Below are positions 46,277-55,922 of a stretch of 64,000 nucleotides of DNA, piece after piece. Source of the stretch: Pandoraea horticolens (GTDB lineage Bacteria; Pseudomonadota; Gammaproteobacteria; Burkholderiales; Burkholderiaceae); assembly GCF_902459555.1 (NCBI RefSeq), contig NZ_CABPSM010000012.1, positions 1-64,000 on the forward strand, written 5' to 3'. A model generated the notes under the pieces. That model was not told where the DNA came from. It saw only the letters and a program-made list of their open reading frames with translations, and did no database searches. A program made the position numbers and the translations under genes. The first letter of the stretch is position 1; each line of letters opens with the position of its first letter.

Positions 46277-46870
46277 TCAGGACACGGCGTTGATCTGAAT
46301 GTGATAGACGCCCCACGGGCAAAGGGTGAACTGCTCCTTGAGCGCCTTGCCCGCGAGCGCCGGAATCTGCCCCGGATCATAGACCGCCCACAGTGGCCCA
46401 AGGCCGCCGAGCGGGAGCGGCTTGTCGTCAAGGTGCGTCGCAAGCAAGAACCGGTACTCTCGAACCTGCCCGAGTGTCGTGGCGACGACATACCCATCGA
46501 TGGCGCGCAACAGCACCTGCGTCAGCGGATTGCCGGGCGCTCCCGCCTGTGTGAGCACATCGATCAGACGCGGTCCGCGCAGCGTGTGCGGCCGTGCATC
46601 GTATTCCAGCGTGGGACGAATCGTCTGTGCAGGCATGCGCGTCAGCATGCCGTAATCGAACGCATACGCGGCGTCGAACTGCACCAATTGCTTATGGAAA
46701 AGCTGATCGAGCGCCGGATCGACGGGACCGCGATTGTGCTGCTGGATAGCACCACTGATCGTGACGAGCGGCGTGGTGGCGAGCGATCCCGCAGCGCTTG
46801 CTGTCTTGGCGAGCACCGGCACCGACGCGCCGAGTGCAGCCGCACCGGCAAGGAATTCTCTTTTCTTCAT
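46277..46870 (-). CDS. Small exported oxidoreductase (molybdopterin-binding-like) protein
   Basis: A 197-residue protein with a signal peptide (KKREFLAGAAALGASVPVLA, residues 2-21 and on). It has K-R rather than R-R, so Tat export is possible but not clear. The rest resembles small proteins related to the sulfite-oxidase molybdopterin-binding fold (LTQVLLRAIDGYVVATTLGQ, AVYDPGQIPAL). I find no obvious molybdenum-ligand Cys in the expected place; only one Cys remains near the end. It may bind a cofactor or a partner without being catalytic. Convergent with the GNAT gene. Confidence 0.6.
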   Translation of the reverse strand: MKKREFLAGAAALGASVPVLAKTASAAGSLATTPLVTISGAIQQHNRGPVDPALDQLFHKQLVQFDAAYAFDYGMLTRMPAQTIRPTLEYDARPHTLRGPRLIDVLTQAGAPGNPLTQVLLRAIDGYVVATTLGQVREYRFLLATHLDDKPLPLGGLGPLWAVYDPGQIPALAGKALKEQFTLCPWGVYHIQINAVS

Positions 46871-47089
46871 GGATATTGACGAGAGTGATTGGGCTGGCGG
46901 ACACATGCACCGCAGCGTCGCACGAGCGTATCACGAAGGTCGCGTGGTCCATTACCTGTCCGCCGGCTACGCATTTGCATGAATTAAATTAACGTCAATC
47001 ACAAATAAGACCATTTTCATTCATGAATCGAAGTCTCTATGATCGTTGTCACGGTTTCATTCATCTGGCGGCGAGCGTCATTAGAGAAC

Positions 47090-49378
47090 ATGGCAAAGAC
47101 ACATAACCTGGGATTCCCGCGCGTCGGCGCGAAGCGTGAGTTGAAGTTCGGTCAGGAAGCGTACTGGAAGGGACAAACGTCGCGTGACGTGTTGAAGGCG
47201 CTCGGCGCCTCGCTGCGTCTGCGTCACTGGCAGGATCAGGCAGCACTGGATCTGGTCCCGGCCGGCGATTTCGCCTACTACGATCAAGTCCTCGACATGA
47301 GCTTCACGCTGGGCAACCTGCCCGAGCGCGTGCAGGGTTTCCATGGCGACGTGCTGGACAACTACTTCCGCGTGGCCCGTGGCCGTTCGGCGCAAGACAC
47401 TGAAGCGCACGCCGACTGCTGCGGCGGTGTGGCCGCCGGTGAGATGACCAAGTGGTTCGATACCAACTACCACTACATCGTCCCGGAGTTCTCGGCGGCA
47501 ACGACCTTTTCGCTCGACGCTTCGCGTCTGGTCGAGCAACTCGCCGAAGCCCGCGCTGCCGGCGTGAAAGCCAAACCGGTCATCATCGGCCCACTCACAT
47601 ATCTGTGGCTCGGCAAGGCCAAGGACGACAGCGACAAGCTCGCCCTCCTGCCGCGTCTGCTGCCGGTCTACGTGAAGCTGCTTGAAACCCTCGCCGCACA
47701 GGGCGTGGAATGGGTACAGCTCGACGAGCCGATCCTCGTCACCGAACTCAGCGCTGAATGGCAAGAAGCCTTCGAGACGGCCTACGCCGCCCTCGCCACC
47801 GTGCCGGTCAAGCGTCTGCTCGCCACGTACTTCGGCGAACTGCAAGACAACCTGCCGCTGGCCTGCCGTCTGCCGGTCGACGGTCTGCATCTGGATGCCG
47901 TGAACGCCCAGGGCGAAGTCGCGAAGGCCATCGCCGCGCTGCCGGCCGGCCGCGTTCTGTCGCTGGGCGTGGTCAACGGCCGCAACATCTGGAAGGCGGA
48001 TCTGGCCGCTGTGCTCGACTGGCTCGAACCGATCGCCAGGACGCTGGGCGATCGCCTGTGGATCGCGCCGTCGTGCTCGCTGCTGCACGTACCGGTCGAT
48101 CTGGACAGCGAGCAAAAGCTCGACGCCGAAATCAAGTCTTGGCTGGCCTTCGCCAAGCAAAAGCTGGCAGAGGTGAACGTGGTGGCCCGTGCCATCAACG
48201 AAGGACGTGAGGCGGTCGGCACCGAGTTGGCGGCCAACGCCGCCGCCATCGCCAGCCGCCGTGCGTCGCCGCGCGTGCACAACCCGGCCATCAAGGCTGC
48301 GGTGGCGAAAATCGAAGCCTCGCTGGGCCGCCGCCAGGCCCCGTACGCCGCGCGCGCCGAGAAGCAAGCCGCTGCGCTGAACCTGCCGCTCTACCCGACC
48401 ACGACCATCGGCTCGTTCCCGCAAACCTCCGAAATCCGCACCGCCCGCAGCCAGTTCAAGGCCGGCGAGCTGGATCAGGCCGGTTACGTCGCCGCCATGC
48501 AGGCCGAAATCGCTCGCAGCGTGCGCGAACAGGAAGCGTTGGGGCTGGACGTGCTCGTGCACGGCGAAGCCGAGCGCAACGACATGGTCGAATACTTCGG
48601 CGAGCAGTTCGAAGGCTACGCCTTCAGCCAGTTCGGCTGGGTGCAGTCGTATGGTTCGCGTTGCGTGAAGCCGCCGATCATGTTCGGCGACATCAGCCGC
48701 CCGAAGGCCATGACCGTCGAGTGGATCAAGTACGCGCAGTCGCTGACTCACAAACCGATGAAAGGCATGCTGACCGGCCCGGTCACGATCCTGAACTGGT
48801 CGTTCGTGCGCGACGATCAACCCCGCTCGGTGTCGTGCTTCCAACTGGCGTTGGCGATTCGCGAAGAAGTGCTGGATCTGGAACGTGCCGGTGTGCGTGT
48901 CATTCAGATCGACGAAGCGGCCTTGCGCGAAGGGCTGCCGCTGCGCCGCGCCCAATGGCAGACGTATCTGGACTGGGCTGTCGAGTCGTTTCGTATCACC
49001 GCGAACGGTGTGCAGGACGACACGCAGATCCACACGCACATGTGCTATTCGGAGTTCAACGACATCATCGCGGCCATCGCCGACATGGATGCCGACGTGA
49101 TCACCATCGAGACCTCGCGCTCGGATATGGAACTGCTCGATGCGTTCGACTCGTTCCAGTACCCGAACGAGATCGGACCGGGTGTGTATGACATTCACTC
49201 GCCGAACATTCCGACGCAAGCGCACATCGTGTCGCTCATGCAGAAGGCCGCCGAACGCATTCCGGCCAAGCGTCTGTGGGTCAACCCGGACTGCGGCCTG
49301 AAGACGCGTCAGTGGGCCGAAGTCATCCCGGCGCTGCAGAATATGGTCGCCGCCGCGAAAACGCTGCGCGCCCAATAA
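47090..49378 (+). CDS. metE: Cobalamin-independent methionine synthase
   Basis: A 762-residue enzyme (E. coli MetE has 753) transferring methyl from methyltetrahydropteroyl-triglutamate to homocysteine. Two related barrels: the N-terminal half starts [15 protein letters not shown]; the C-terminal half begins [12 protein letters not shown] and carries the zinc site, with His and Cys in HMCYSEFND and Cys in [12 protein letters not shown] 47090 is chosen as it begins the conserved N-terminus; ATG 47039 is also in frame. No divergent metR and no cobalamin riboswitch were recognised. A strong palindromic terminator follows. Confidence 0.96.
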   Translation: MAKTHNLGFPRVGAKRELKFGQEAYWKGQTSRDVLKALGASLRLRHWQDQAALDLVPAGDFAYYDQVLDMSFTLGNLPERVQGFHGDVLDNYFRVARGRSAQDTEAHADCCGGVAAGEMTKWFDTNYHYIVPEFSAATTFSLDASRLVEQLAEARAAGVKAKPVIIGPLTYLWLGKAKDDSDKLALLPRLLPVYVKLLETLAAQGVEWVQLDEPILVTELSAEWQEAFETAYAALATVPVKRLLATYFGELQDNLPLACRLPVDGLHLDAVNAQGEVAKAIAALPAGRVLSLGVVNGRNIWKADLAAVLDWLEPIARTLGDRLWIAPSCSLLHVPVDLDSEQKLDAEIKSWLAFAKQKLAEVNVVARAINEGREAVGTELAANAAAIASRRASPRVHNPAIKAAVAKIEASLGRRQAPYAARAEKQAAALNLPLYPTTTIGSFPQTSEIRTARSQFKAGELDQAGYVAAMQAEIARSVREQEALGLDVLVHGEAERNDMVEYFGEQFEGYAFSQFGWVQSYGSRCVKPPIMFGDISRPKAMTVEWIKYAQSLTHKPMKGMLTGPVTILNWSFVRDDQPRSVSCFQLALAIREEVLDLERAGVRVIQIDEAALREGLPLRRAQWQTYLDWAVESFRITANGVQDDTQIHTHMCYSEFNDIIAAIADMDADVITIETSRSDMELLDAFDSFQYPNEIGPGVYDIHSPNIPTQAHIVSLMQKAAERIPAKRLWVNPDCGLKTRQWAEVIPALQNMVAAAKTLRAQ

Positions 49379-49434
49379 GTCTGCGCCCGGTGCGCGGTTC
49401 CGACAGGTCCGCCGCCACGTAATCGTGCAAGTCG

Positions 49435-49458
49435 ATGGGCCGGCAATTGCCGGCCCAT
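49435..49458 (+). terminator. Terminator after metE
   Basis: A perfect 24-bp palindrome with arms ATGGGCCGGCAA and TTGCCGGCCCAT, followed by TTGC, lies 57 bases past the metE stop. The stem is GC-rich; the T-tail is short. The remainder of 49379-49746 contains the repeats before the response regulator and no gene. Confidence 0.65.
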
Positions 49459-49635
49459 TTGCATTGCGTCGCCTCATTGGCGCCACATCCCACGCTCAGG
49501 CACCGCCACTGGTGTCAGCCAGCGCCCAAATGGCATCAGGCAGCCCTTTTCAGCGTCACATGAAAAAACACTGCTAAGTCATTGATTCACATTTGCTTTT
49601 CATGGCATAGTCGCGCGGACACACATCGTCGCAAA

Positions 49636-49655
49636 CTAAGTTTCTCCTAAGTTTC
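49636..49655 (+). promoter_or_regulatory. Tandem direct repeat, probable OmpR-type regulator site
   Basis: CTAAGTTTC at 49636-49644 recurs at 49647-49655, giving an 11-bp period, the head-to-tail arrangement bound by OmpR/PmrA-type response regulators. CTAAG-N6-CTAAG resembles PmrA-box geometry. It lies about 92 bases before the response regulator ATG, so autoregulation is likely. Confidence 0.6.
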
Positions 49656-49746
49656 GCGCGCTATCGTGCGCCCGTGCCATCCTCTGTGACTGGCAGGGTA
49701 TTGGGCTGGCGCCTTTGCGGCCACGCCGGAGAACGTTTGGAAAACC

Positions 49747-50406
49747 ATGCGGATATTGCTCGTAGAAGACGACACCATGATTGGCGAGGCCATGATGCAG
49801 GCGCTCAAGGACGCCTCGTATGCAGCCGACTGGTGCCGTGACGGCGACGCCGCACTGGCGGCACTCGCCGCTCACGCCTACGATCTCATGCTGCTCGACC
49901 TCGGCCTGCCGGGACGTGACGGCTGGGAGGTGCTGCGTGCCCACCGCGGTGCTGGCGGGCGCACGCCGATCATCGTCGTGACGGCCCGCGACGGGGCCGA
50001 AGACATTATTCAGGGTCTCGATCTCGGGGCCGACGACTTCGTCGTCAAGCCTTTTGAAGTCGGTGAACTGCTTGCACGCATGCGCGCGGTGATCCGCAGA
50101 CAGGCGGGCGTGGCGGTACCGGTGCTGACCAATGGCGCGCTCTCGCTCGACCCCGCCACCCATCAGGCGACCTACGGTGAGAACAGTTGCGTGCTCTCGG
50201 CGCGCGAATACGCCCTGCTGCACGCGCTGATGCTGCGTCCCGGCACGATCCTCTCGCGCGATGCGCTGGAACATCGTCTGTACGGCTGGGGCGAAGAGAT
50301 CGAGAGCAATATGATCGATTTCCTGATCCACTCGATTCGCAAGAAGCTCGGCGCGGACGTCATCCGCAATATCCGTGGCGCAGGCTGGCTGGTGCCCAAG
50401 GCATGA
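49747..50406 (+). CDS. OmpR-family response regulator (QseB/PmrA-like)
   Basis: A 219-residue regulator. Receiver domain 1-115 with acidic pocket Glu7-Asp8-Asp9 and phosphorylation site Asp51 (LLDLGLPGRDGW), Lys in VKPFEVGEL; the winged-helix output domain is at about 125-218 (SAREYALLHALMLRPGTILS). Its stop overlaps the kinase start. The ArnT-like gene just downstream suggests control of envelope modification, as PmrA does in enteric bacteria (inference). Confidence 0.92.
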   Translation: MRILLVEDDTMIGEAMMQALKDASYAADWCRDGDAALAALAAHAYDLMLLDLGLPGRDGWEVLRAHRGAGGRTPIIVVTARDGAEDIIQGLDLGADDFVVKPFEVGELLARMRAVIRRQAGVAVPVLTNGALSLDPATHQATYGENSCVLSAREYALLHALMLRPGTILSRDALEHRLYGWGEEIESNMIDFLIHSIRKKLGADVIRNIRGAGWLVPKA

Positions 50407-51764
50407 TGCGCTCCCTGCAGTCCCGGCTGGTGGTCACGCTCTCGGCCTGCGCGCTGGGATTGGCCATCGTCGCGGGCTTCGTTTCCTATTGGGCGGCCTT
50501 TCGCGAGGCCTACCGCTTTCAGGACGACCAACTGCTACAACTCGCGGCACTCGTGGATACGCGCAATCTGGCCGCCGCCGACAGCGCTATGCACGGCCTG
50601 CCGATTCAGGATCACGACTACCGCCTCACGGTTCAGCGCCTGGGTGGCACCTTTCCGGTCACACTGGCCGACGGCTTTCACACACTCAGCACCGGCGAGC
50701 ACACATGGCGCGCGTTCGTGCGCACCATCGCTCCGGAACTTCGCATCGTCGTTGCCCAGCCGACGGAAGGCCGCAACGAGATCGCCCGTAACAGCGGCCT
50801 GCGCACCGCACTGCCCTTCGTCGGCTTCGTGCCGCTGTTGATCGGCGCCATCGTCGTGACAGTGCGTCGGGCGTGGCGGCCGGTGCAGCGGCTTGCCGAC
50901 GAGATCGACACCCGGCGCGATACCGATTTGCATGCCCTAGATACCCAAGGAGCGCCCACGGAAATCGAACCGTTCATCATATCGATCAACCGCTTGCTGG
51001 CCCGGCTGGCCAAGGCGCTCGACGAGCAGCGCCGGTTCGTCGCCGATGCCGCCCACGAATTGCGCTCGCCCGTGACAGCATTGGTGATTCAGTCCGAGAA
51101 CCTCGATCGGGCGCTCGCTCCGGCAGACCTGGATACCGAAACACGGAATCGCTTTACCAAGCTCAAGAGCGGCTTGCAACGCACGCGCACGCTGATCGAG
51201 CAATTGCTGACCCTCGCCAGAGCGCAGAGCGCGCCGACAGTGGCAGCGACGCCGCTCGCACTGCTGCCCGCGGTGCATGAAGCCCTCGAAGATGTGTTCG
51301 TACTGGCCGATCGCAAACAGATCGTGCTCGATCTGGTCGATGCGTCCTCGAGCGTGCCCGGTCGCTCCGGCTTGCGCGTGACAGGGTCGAAACGCGATAT
51401 CGTCACGCTGTTGAGTAACCTTGTCGGCAACGCCGTGCGTTATACGCCTGCGGGCGGCGCCGTGTCGGTACGCGTGTCGGCCACCGGCACCGATGTGGCT
51501 ATCGATGTGATCGACTCAGGCCCGGGGATCGACGCCGACAAGCGCGAGCGAGTCTTCGACGCGTTTTACCGGGCGAGCGAGCAACGCGAATCCCGGGAGC
51601 ATGGCGGCGAAGGCACCGGACTAGGACTGGCCATCGTCCGGGCAATCGTCGACCGTCTCGGCGGCCAGGTGACCCTGAAGGATGCTAGCCTGACACCACC
51701 ACGCGGCCTTCACGTCCGCGTCACGCTGCCCAACCCCGACGCCAAACCTGGCACAAGCGTCTGA
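50403..51764 (+). CDS. Sensor histidine kinase (QseC/PmrB-like)
   Basis: A 453-residue membrane kinase: helices at about 10-35 and 145-165 enclose a periplasmic sensor of about 110 residues; then HAMP, a dimerisation domain with phospho-His in FVADAAHELRSPVTAL, and an ATPase with N box NLVGNAVRYTP, DSGPGID and GEGTGLGLAI. It phosphorylates the adjacent regulator. ATG 50403 overlaps its stop; a second ATG follows at once. Signal unknown; metals or cationic peptides would fit the relatives. Confidence 0.92.
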   Translation: MMRSLQSRLVVTLSACALGLAIVAGFVSYWAAFREAYRFQDDQLLQLAALVDTRNLAAADSAMHGLPIQDHDYRLTVQRLGGTFPVTLADGFHTLSTGEHTWRAFVRTIAPELRIVVAQPTEGRNEIARNSGLRTALPFVGFVPLLIGAIVVTVRRAWRPVQRLADEIDTRRDTDLHALDTQGAPTEIEPFIISINRLLARLAKALDEQRRFVADAAHELRSPVTALVIQSENLDRALAPADLDTETRNRFTKLKSGLQRTRTLIEQLLTLARAQSAPTVAATPLALLPAVHEALEDVFVLADRKQIVLDLVDASSSVPGRSGLRVTGSKRDIVTLLSNLVGNAVRYTPAGGAVSVRVSATGTDVAIDVIDSGPGIDADKRERVFDAFYRASEQRESREHGGEGTGLGLAIVRAIVDRLGGQVTLKDASLTPPRGLHVRVTLPNPDAKPGTSV

Positions 51765-51830
51765 TCGTCATTCGCCAGATTCAGCACTCTTACTCTTACC
51801 CTATTCATCAAGACCGGAAGCCTCGCATTC

Positions 51831-53546
51831 ATGTCCACACGCCCTCAACGTGACGCCGAGTTGGAACCCTGGCCGATCTCTCCCGCCGCCCTGCTGTGGC
51901 TGCTTGCCGCGTTCGCCCTGGTTTGGTTTGGCGTATTGAACCTGCGCCATCTGATCCCAAGCGACGAAGGCCGCTACGCCGAGATGGCGCGCGAAATGCT
52001 GGCCACCGGCGACTGGGTCACGCCGCGCTATAACGGCTATTTGTACTTCGAGAAACCCCCGCTCCAGACGTGGATGAACGCGTTGACGTTCATGATCTTC
52101 GGTCTCGGCGACTGGCAGGCACGCCTGTGGACAGCGCTGACTGGTTTCGGCGGCGTGCTGCTCATCGGCTACACCGGGCGGCGCGTGTTCGGCGCGCGCG
52201 TGGGCTTCTTCGCCGCGTTGACGCTGGCAAGCGCCCCGCTGTGGAGCTTGCTCGGTCATTTCAACGTGCTCGACATGGGCCTGTCGTTCATGATGACGCT
52301 CGTGCTGTGCTCGCTGCTGCTCGCGCAGCGCCCCGGCCTGACCGACACGCAAACCCGCAACTGGATGTGGCTGTGCTGGGCAGCAATGGGCCTGTCGATT
52401 CTGAGCAAAGGGCTGATCGGCGTGGTGTTGCCCGGTGCGGTGCTCGTGATCTACACGCTGATCTCGCGCGACTGGGCGTTGTGGAAGCGCCTGCACATCG
52501 TGAGCGGGCTGATCGTGCTGCTCGCCGTGACGGTGCCATGGTTCGCTGCCGTGATGGCACGTAACCCGTCGTTCTTCGACTTCTTCTTCATCAACGAACA
52601 CTTCAACCGCTTCCTGAAGCCGGATCACCATCGCCCCGGCGCACTCTGGTATTTCGTGCCCGTGTTGATTGTCGGTTTCCTGCCGTGGCTGTCGATGATC
52701 CCGCGCGCCTTTTCTGCCGTGCGTGCCGTTCCCCGTCAGGCCAACGGCTTCCGGCCGGTGCTGATGACCACGGTCTGGGCCGTCTTCATCTTCTGCTTCT
52801 TCTCCCTGTCGCACTCGAAGCTCATTTCGTACGTGCTGCCGATCGTGCCTGCCATCGCGCTGCTCATCGGGCTGGGCATCGCGGGCATCTCGCGCGAGTC
52901 GCTGCGCAAGCATCTGATCGTGTCCGCCGTATTGTTCGCCGCGACGATCGTTACCTGTCTGGTCTTCCTGTCGCATCACTCGGATAGCCGTAATCCGGTA
53001 GAAGCCTACCGCGCATTCTCGTACTACCTGTACGCGGCGAGCTTCGTCGGGCTGATCGGCATCGGTATCACCCGCTGGCTGAGCAAGCGCAGTACGAAGC
53101 AGGCGCTCGTCGCGTTTGCGGGCACGTGGCTGGCCTTCACGATGATCGGCGGCACGGGACACGAAGCCTTCGGACGCGCGAGTTCAGGGATCGATCTGGT
53201 GCCGGCGGTACGTGCGGAAATGGATCGCCTCGGACCGGACACGCCGTTCTACTCGGTCGGCACGCTCGATCACACGATGCCCTACTATCTGCGTCAGCCC
53301 ATGACGATGGTGGCGGTGCAGGACGAACTGGAGTTCGGCATCTCGCAAGCGCCCGATAGCTGGATCCCGACGCTAGATAAGTTCGCCGAAGTCTGGGTTG
53401 CCGCACCCAAGGCGCTCGCGCTGGTCGATCCGGAAAAGTTCACGGTGCTCGAAACGCTCGGCCTGCCGATGAAGGTCGTCGCCCGCGACAACCGTCGCGT
53501 CATCATCGAGAAGCCGACGGCCGAACCGTCTCCCGCTGCCAACTGA
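51831..53546 (+). CDS. ArnT-like glycosyltransferase (GT83)
   Basis: A 571-residue inner-membrane protein with about 12 hydrophobic helices and the family-typical first loop LIPSDEGRYAEMAREMLATG, where the acidic D-E pair is required in ArnT/PMT-type transferases, and FEKPPLQTWMNAL. ArnT moves L-Ara4N from undecaprenyl phosphate to lipid A and gives polymyxin resistance. No arnBCAD genes are visible in the window, so another sugar or acceptor is possible. It follows the two-component system by 66 bases in the same direction. Confidence 0.85.
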   Translation: MSTRPQRDAELEPWPISPAALLWLLAAFALVWFGVLNLRHLIPSDEGRYAEMAREMLATGDWVTPRYNGYLYFEKPPLQTWMNALTFMIFGLGDWQARLWTALTGFGGVLLIGYTGRRVFGARVGFFAALTLASAPLWSLLGHFNVLDMGLSFMMTLVLCSLLLAQRPGLTDTQTRNWMWLCWAAMGLSILSKGLIGVVLPGAVLVIYTLISRDWALWKRLHIVSGLIVLLAVTVPWFAAVMARNPSFFDFFFINEHFNRFLKPDHHRPGALWYFVPVLIVGFLPWLSMIPRAFSAVRAVPRQANGFRPVLMTTVWAVFIFCFFSLSHSKLISYVLPIVPAIALLIGLGIAGISRESLRKHLIVSAVLFAATIVTCLVFLSHHSDSRNPVEAYRAFSYYLYAASFVGLIGIGITRWLSKRSTKQALVAFAGTWLAFTMIGGTGHEAFGRASSGIDLVPAVRAEMDRLGPDTPFYSVGTLDHTMPYYLRQPMTMVAVQDELEFGISQAPDSWIPTLDKFAEVWVAAPKALALVDPEKFTVLETLGLPMKVVARDNRRVIIEKPTAEPSPAAN

Positions 53547-53567
53547 CGCGGCAGCACTCATGAAAAA

Positions 53568-53608
53568 ACGGCTGGGGGCAATGTCTTGCCCTCAGCCGTT
53601 TTTCTTTT
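53568..53608. terminator. Bidirectional terminator between the ArnT-like and encapsulin genes
   Basis: ACGGCTGGGGGCA (53568-53580) pairs with TGCCCTCAGCCGT (53587-53599) over a 6-base loop, with one G-T pair. TTTTCTTTT follows on the right, and AAAAAA precedes on the left, giving a T-run for the convergent encapsulin operon. Confidence 0.88.
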
Positions 53609-53629
53609 CCCGTCAGGGACTTGAGCGAC

Positions 53630-54460
53630 TTACTTCGACTTCTTCTTGCCGTCTGCCGGCTTGGCCGGGCCGACCGAAACACCCGCTTCGGCAGTCAGCA
53701 TCAGGAAGGTGAAGGTCTCTTCAAGGTAGAGACGAACCGTGCTCGCCGTGTGGTCGAGGTAGCCGATCGAGACGTCCTGACCGATGTGCATCTCGTAGTC
53801 GCCGCCGCGTGTGGAGAGGATGCAGCCACCGTCGATGGCGGGCGCCCAGATGATCTCGCCGCTCACGATGTGCCCGATGTGCTCGAGAATCGGATAGCCC
53901 TGGTCGTTCGCCTCGGTTACCGCCGTGTAGGCGTCGGCGCCCAGCAGCACGCTGTACGGACCGTCGACCCCCTCAAGACGCAATTGCTCCAGCGCCTTGG
54001 CAATGACGGTCGGGTAGTCGGCGATGTTGGCGGGCAGCGGCAGCACCGGATTCGAGGTGCCTTCGCGCACGCCCGTGATGTGCGCCGCCTTGTAGCCATC
54101 GAAAATCGCGCGATCTTCTGCGTAGGCCAGCTTGATGGCGGCATCCTTGGCGGGTTGCCAGTCGGAGTCGTTGGCGCCGCGCTCGACATCGTCGATCGCC
54201 TCACGCGACAGCTCGAACGGCACGCGCAGCGCCACGAGCGGCATCACTTCACGCTGGCGAGCCCCCACGCCGTCGAACGGCGCGTCGATTGCCTTCTGAT
54301 GACCGGTGCCAACACCGGCGAGCGCCAGACCGCCCGGCCCCTTGACGTCGACCACACGCCGGCCGGCGACCGTACGCTTGAACGTGCGGGCCACCTCTTC
54401 TTCGATTTGCGCCCAGGCGGCGCTCGAAATGGGGGCCAGTTCGCGATGCAGGTTATTCAT
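53630..54460 (-). CDS. Encapsulin shell protein (linocin M18-like)
   Basis: A 276-residue family-1 encapsulin with the HK97 phage-capsid fold, starting MNNLHRELAPISSAAWAQIE and containing RRVVDVKGPGG and SREAIDDVERG. These proteins assemble into hollow compartments that enclose enzymes. The usual length is 260-280. The basic C-terminus (KKKSK) would face the outside. It overlaps the DyP peroxidase gene by 4 bases (ATGA), and that enzyme carries the targeting peptide. Confidence 0.95.
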   Translation of the reverse strand: MNNLHRELAPISSAAWAQIEEEVARTFKRTVAGRRVVDVKGPGGLALAGVGTGHQKAIDAPFDGVGARQREVMPLVALRVPFELSREAIDDVERGANDSDWQPAKDAAIKLAYAEDRAIFDGYKAAHITGVREGTSNPVLPLPANIADYPTVIAKALEQLRLEGVDGPYSVLLGADAYTAVTEANDQGYPILEHIGHIVSGEIIWAPAIDGGCILSTRGGDYEMHIGQDVSIGYLDHTASTVRLYLEETFTFLMLTAEAGVSVGPAKPADGKKKSK

Positions 54461-55575
54461 GCCTGAGAAACTCCTTTAAGCGATCCGATTTGCAGCGAGC
54501 CCTCTGCGGGGGCCACGCTGGGTGAGGTGAGAGACGATACCGTGGCATCGACAACCGGCGTGGCCGTCGACGTCGCATCGATCAGAGTCTTGATCGCCGC
54601 CGACCCGGCGGCGGCCACCGGCGCCTCGCGCTCCGCGAGCGCTTCGAGCAGCGGTGCCGACGGCACGAAGAACAGTCCGCCGGTCACGGCGTTGCTGAAG
54701 TCGAGCAAACGATCGTAGTTACCGGGCGGCCGACCCACGAACATGTTCTCGAGCATTTGCTCGATCGGTGCCGGGGAGCGGGCATAGCCGATGAAGTAGG
54801 TGCCGAACTCGGCCGAACCGGGGCGGCCGAACGGCATGTTGTCACGCAGAATCTTGATTTCCTTGCCGTCTTCCTCGAGCGTGGTCAGCGCGCTGTGTGA
54901 CCAACTGGGCTTCACGCCCTCGTCGAGTTCGACGTCTGAGAGCTTGGTGCGACCGATGATGCGCTCCTGCGCCTCGACCGGCAGCGCGTTCCAGCCTGTC
55001 ATGTCATGCAGATACTTCTGCACGAGCACGTAGCTGCCGCCTGCGAATTCGGGGTCTTCGTCGCCCATCACGGTGAACTCGAGCGCCTCGTCGCCCTCCG
55101 GGTTCTCAGTGCCGTCGACGAAGCCCACCATGCTGCGCATGTCGAAATAGCGGAAGCCATGGACCTCGTCGACGACGCTTACGGCGTCGCCCAGCTTACC
55201 CAGCATGAGCGTCGCGAGATCGAAGCACAGGTCCATCTGCTCGGCGCGGATGTGCAACAGCAGATCGCCGGGCGTGGCCGGGGCATGTCGCTTGCCAGAG
55301 CCGAACTCACGGAACGGATGCAGTTCGGCCGGACGCGGGTCGCCGAACAGGCGATCCCAGGCGTTGTCGCTGATGCCAACCACACACGACAAATTGCCGG
55401 ATGGCACGCGCTTGCCGACCGAGCGGACATAGGCGGCAGCGTCGGCACACCAGGCGCGCACGCGCGCGTGAGCTGCTTCGTCATCCCGCACGGTAGCAAC
55501 GAGAAAAATGGCGCTTCGGGTAACGATGCCCGAGACGGGCTGAGGTTCTGGAGGAGACGTCGGACGTTCGGTCAT
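54457..55575 (-). CDS. DyP-type peroxidase, encapsulin cargo
   Basis: A 372-residue heme peroxidase of the DyP-B type. The GXXDG motif is GFVDGTENPEG; the probable proximal His is in WSHSAL, and distal Arg/Asn are in ILRDNMPFG. The last 60 residues are an Ala/Ser/Thr-rich linker ending in GSLQIGSLKG, the known encapsulin-loading signal. It should be enclosed in the shell encoded by the next gene and use peroxide to oxidise dyes, phenols or other substrates under oxidative stress. ATG 55575 opens the conserved N-terminus. Confidence 0.95.
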   Translation of the reverse strand: MTERPTSPPEPQPVSGIVTRSAIFLVATVRDDEAAHARVRAWCADAAAYVRSVGKRVPSGNLSCVVGISDNAWDRLFGDPRPAELHPFREFGSGKRHAPATPGDLLLHIRAEQMDLCFDLATLMLGKLGDAVSVVDEVHGFRYFDMRSMVGFVDGTENPEGDEALEFTVMGDEDPEFAGGSYVLVQKYLHDMTGWNALPVEAQERIIGRTKLSDVELDEGVKPSWSHSALTTLEEDGKEIKILRDNMPFGRPGSAEFGTYFIGYARSPAPIEQMLENMFVGRPPGNYDRLLDFSNAVTGGLFFVPSAPLLEALAEREAPVAAAGSAAIKTLIDATSTATPVVDATVSSLTSPSVAPAEGSLQIGSLKGVSQA

Positions 55576-55783
55576 TGCTTTCCTGCGTAGGACTGGAGTT
55601 CTCGACGCCAATGACCTCAACCTCGGCGGGAACGGGAGGCCATAGGCTATCGGGCGGCGACTTTTGGTGTGTCAACTTTATAACGCAACACGCCGTAATA
55701 TGCCACTCCCGTCGTCGGGCGGACGAGCAATGCCTTATACGGCGTGGCTTTGCGGCGTGTTTTGCCAATTATGTCAATTCCGC

Positions 55784-55805
55784 CATTTTGGCGTCATTTT
55801 GGCGT
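55784..55805 (+). promoter_or_regulatory. Tandem 11-bp direct repeat before the RND efflux operon
   Basis: CATTTTGGCGT occurs twice without a gap (55784-55794, 55795-55805). Head-to-tail repeats of about 11 bp are the usual target of OmpR-type regulators. It is 118 bases before the pump ATG; the operon ends with its own OmpR-type regulator. The rest of 55576-55922 (divergent gap with the DyP gene) shows no gene. Confidence 0.6.
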
Positions 55806-55922
55806 TGGGGGCGCGCCCCTACCATGGCGGCGTTCCTTCCGGTACCGGCACGGCGCGGTGGTGCGCGTACCGGACGGCCCCTTCTCCGTACGCCTGCGAC
55901 TGCGCCCGAGCGCGTCTGAACC

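Noticed and set aside
47081-49486. Long open frame on the strand opposite metE
   Set aside because: It mirrors a clearly conserved metE coding frame; such antisense frames arise from high-GC codon bias. No domain was recognised.
51801-53162. Open frame opposite the ArnT-like gene
   Set aside because: Glu/Gln/His-rich antisense frame with no family similarity; the plus-strand membrane protein is clear.
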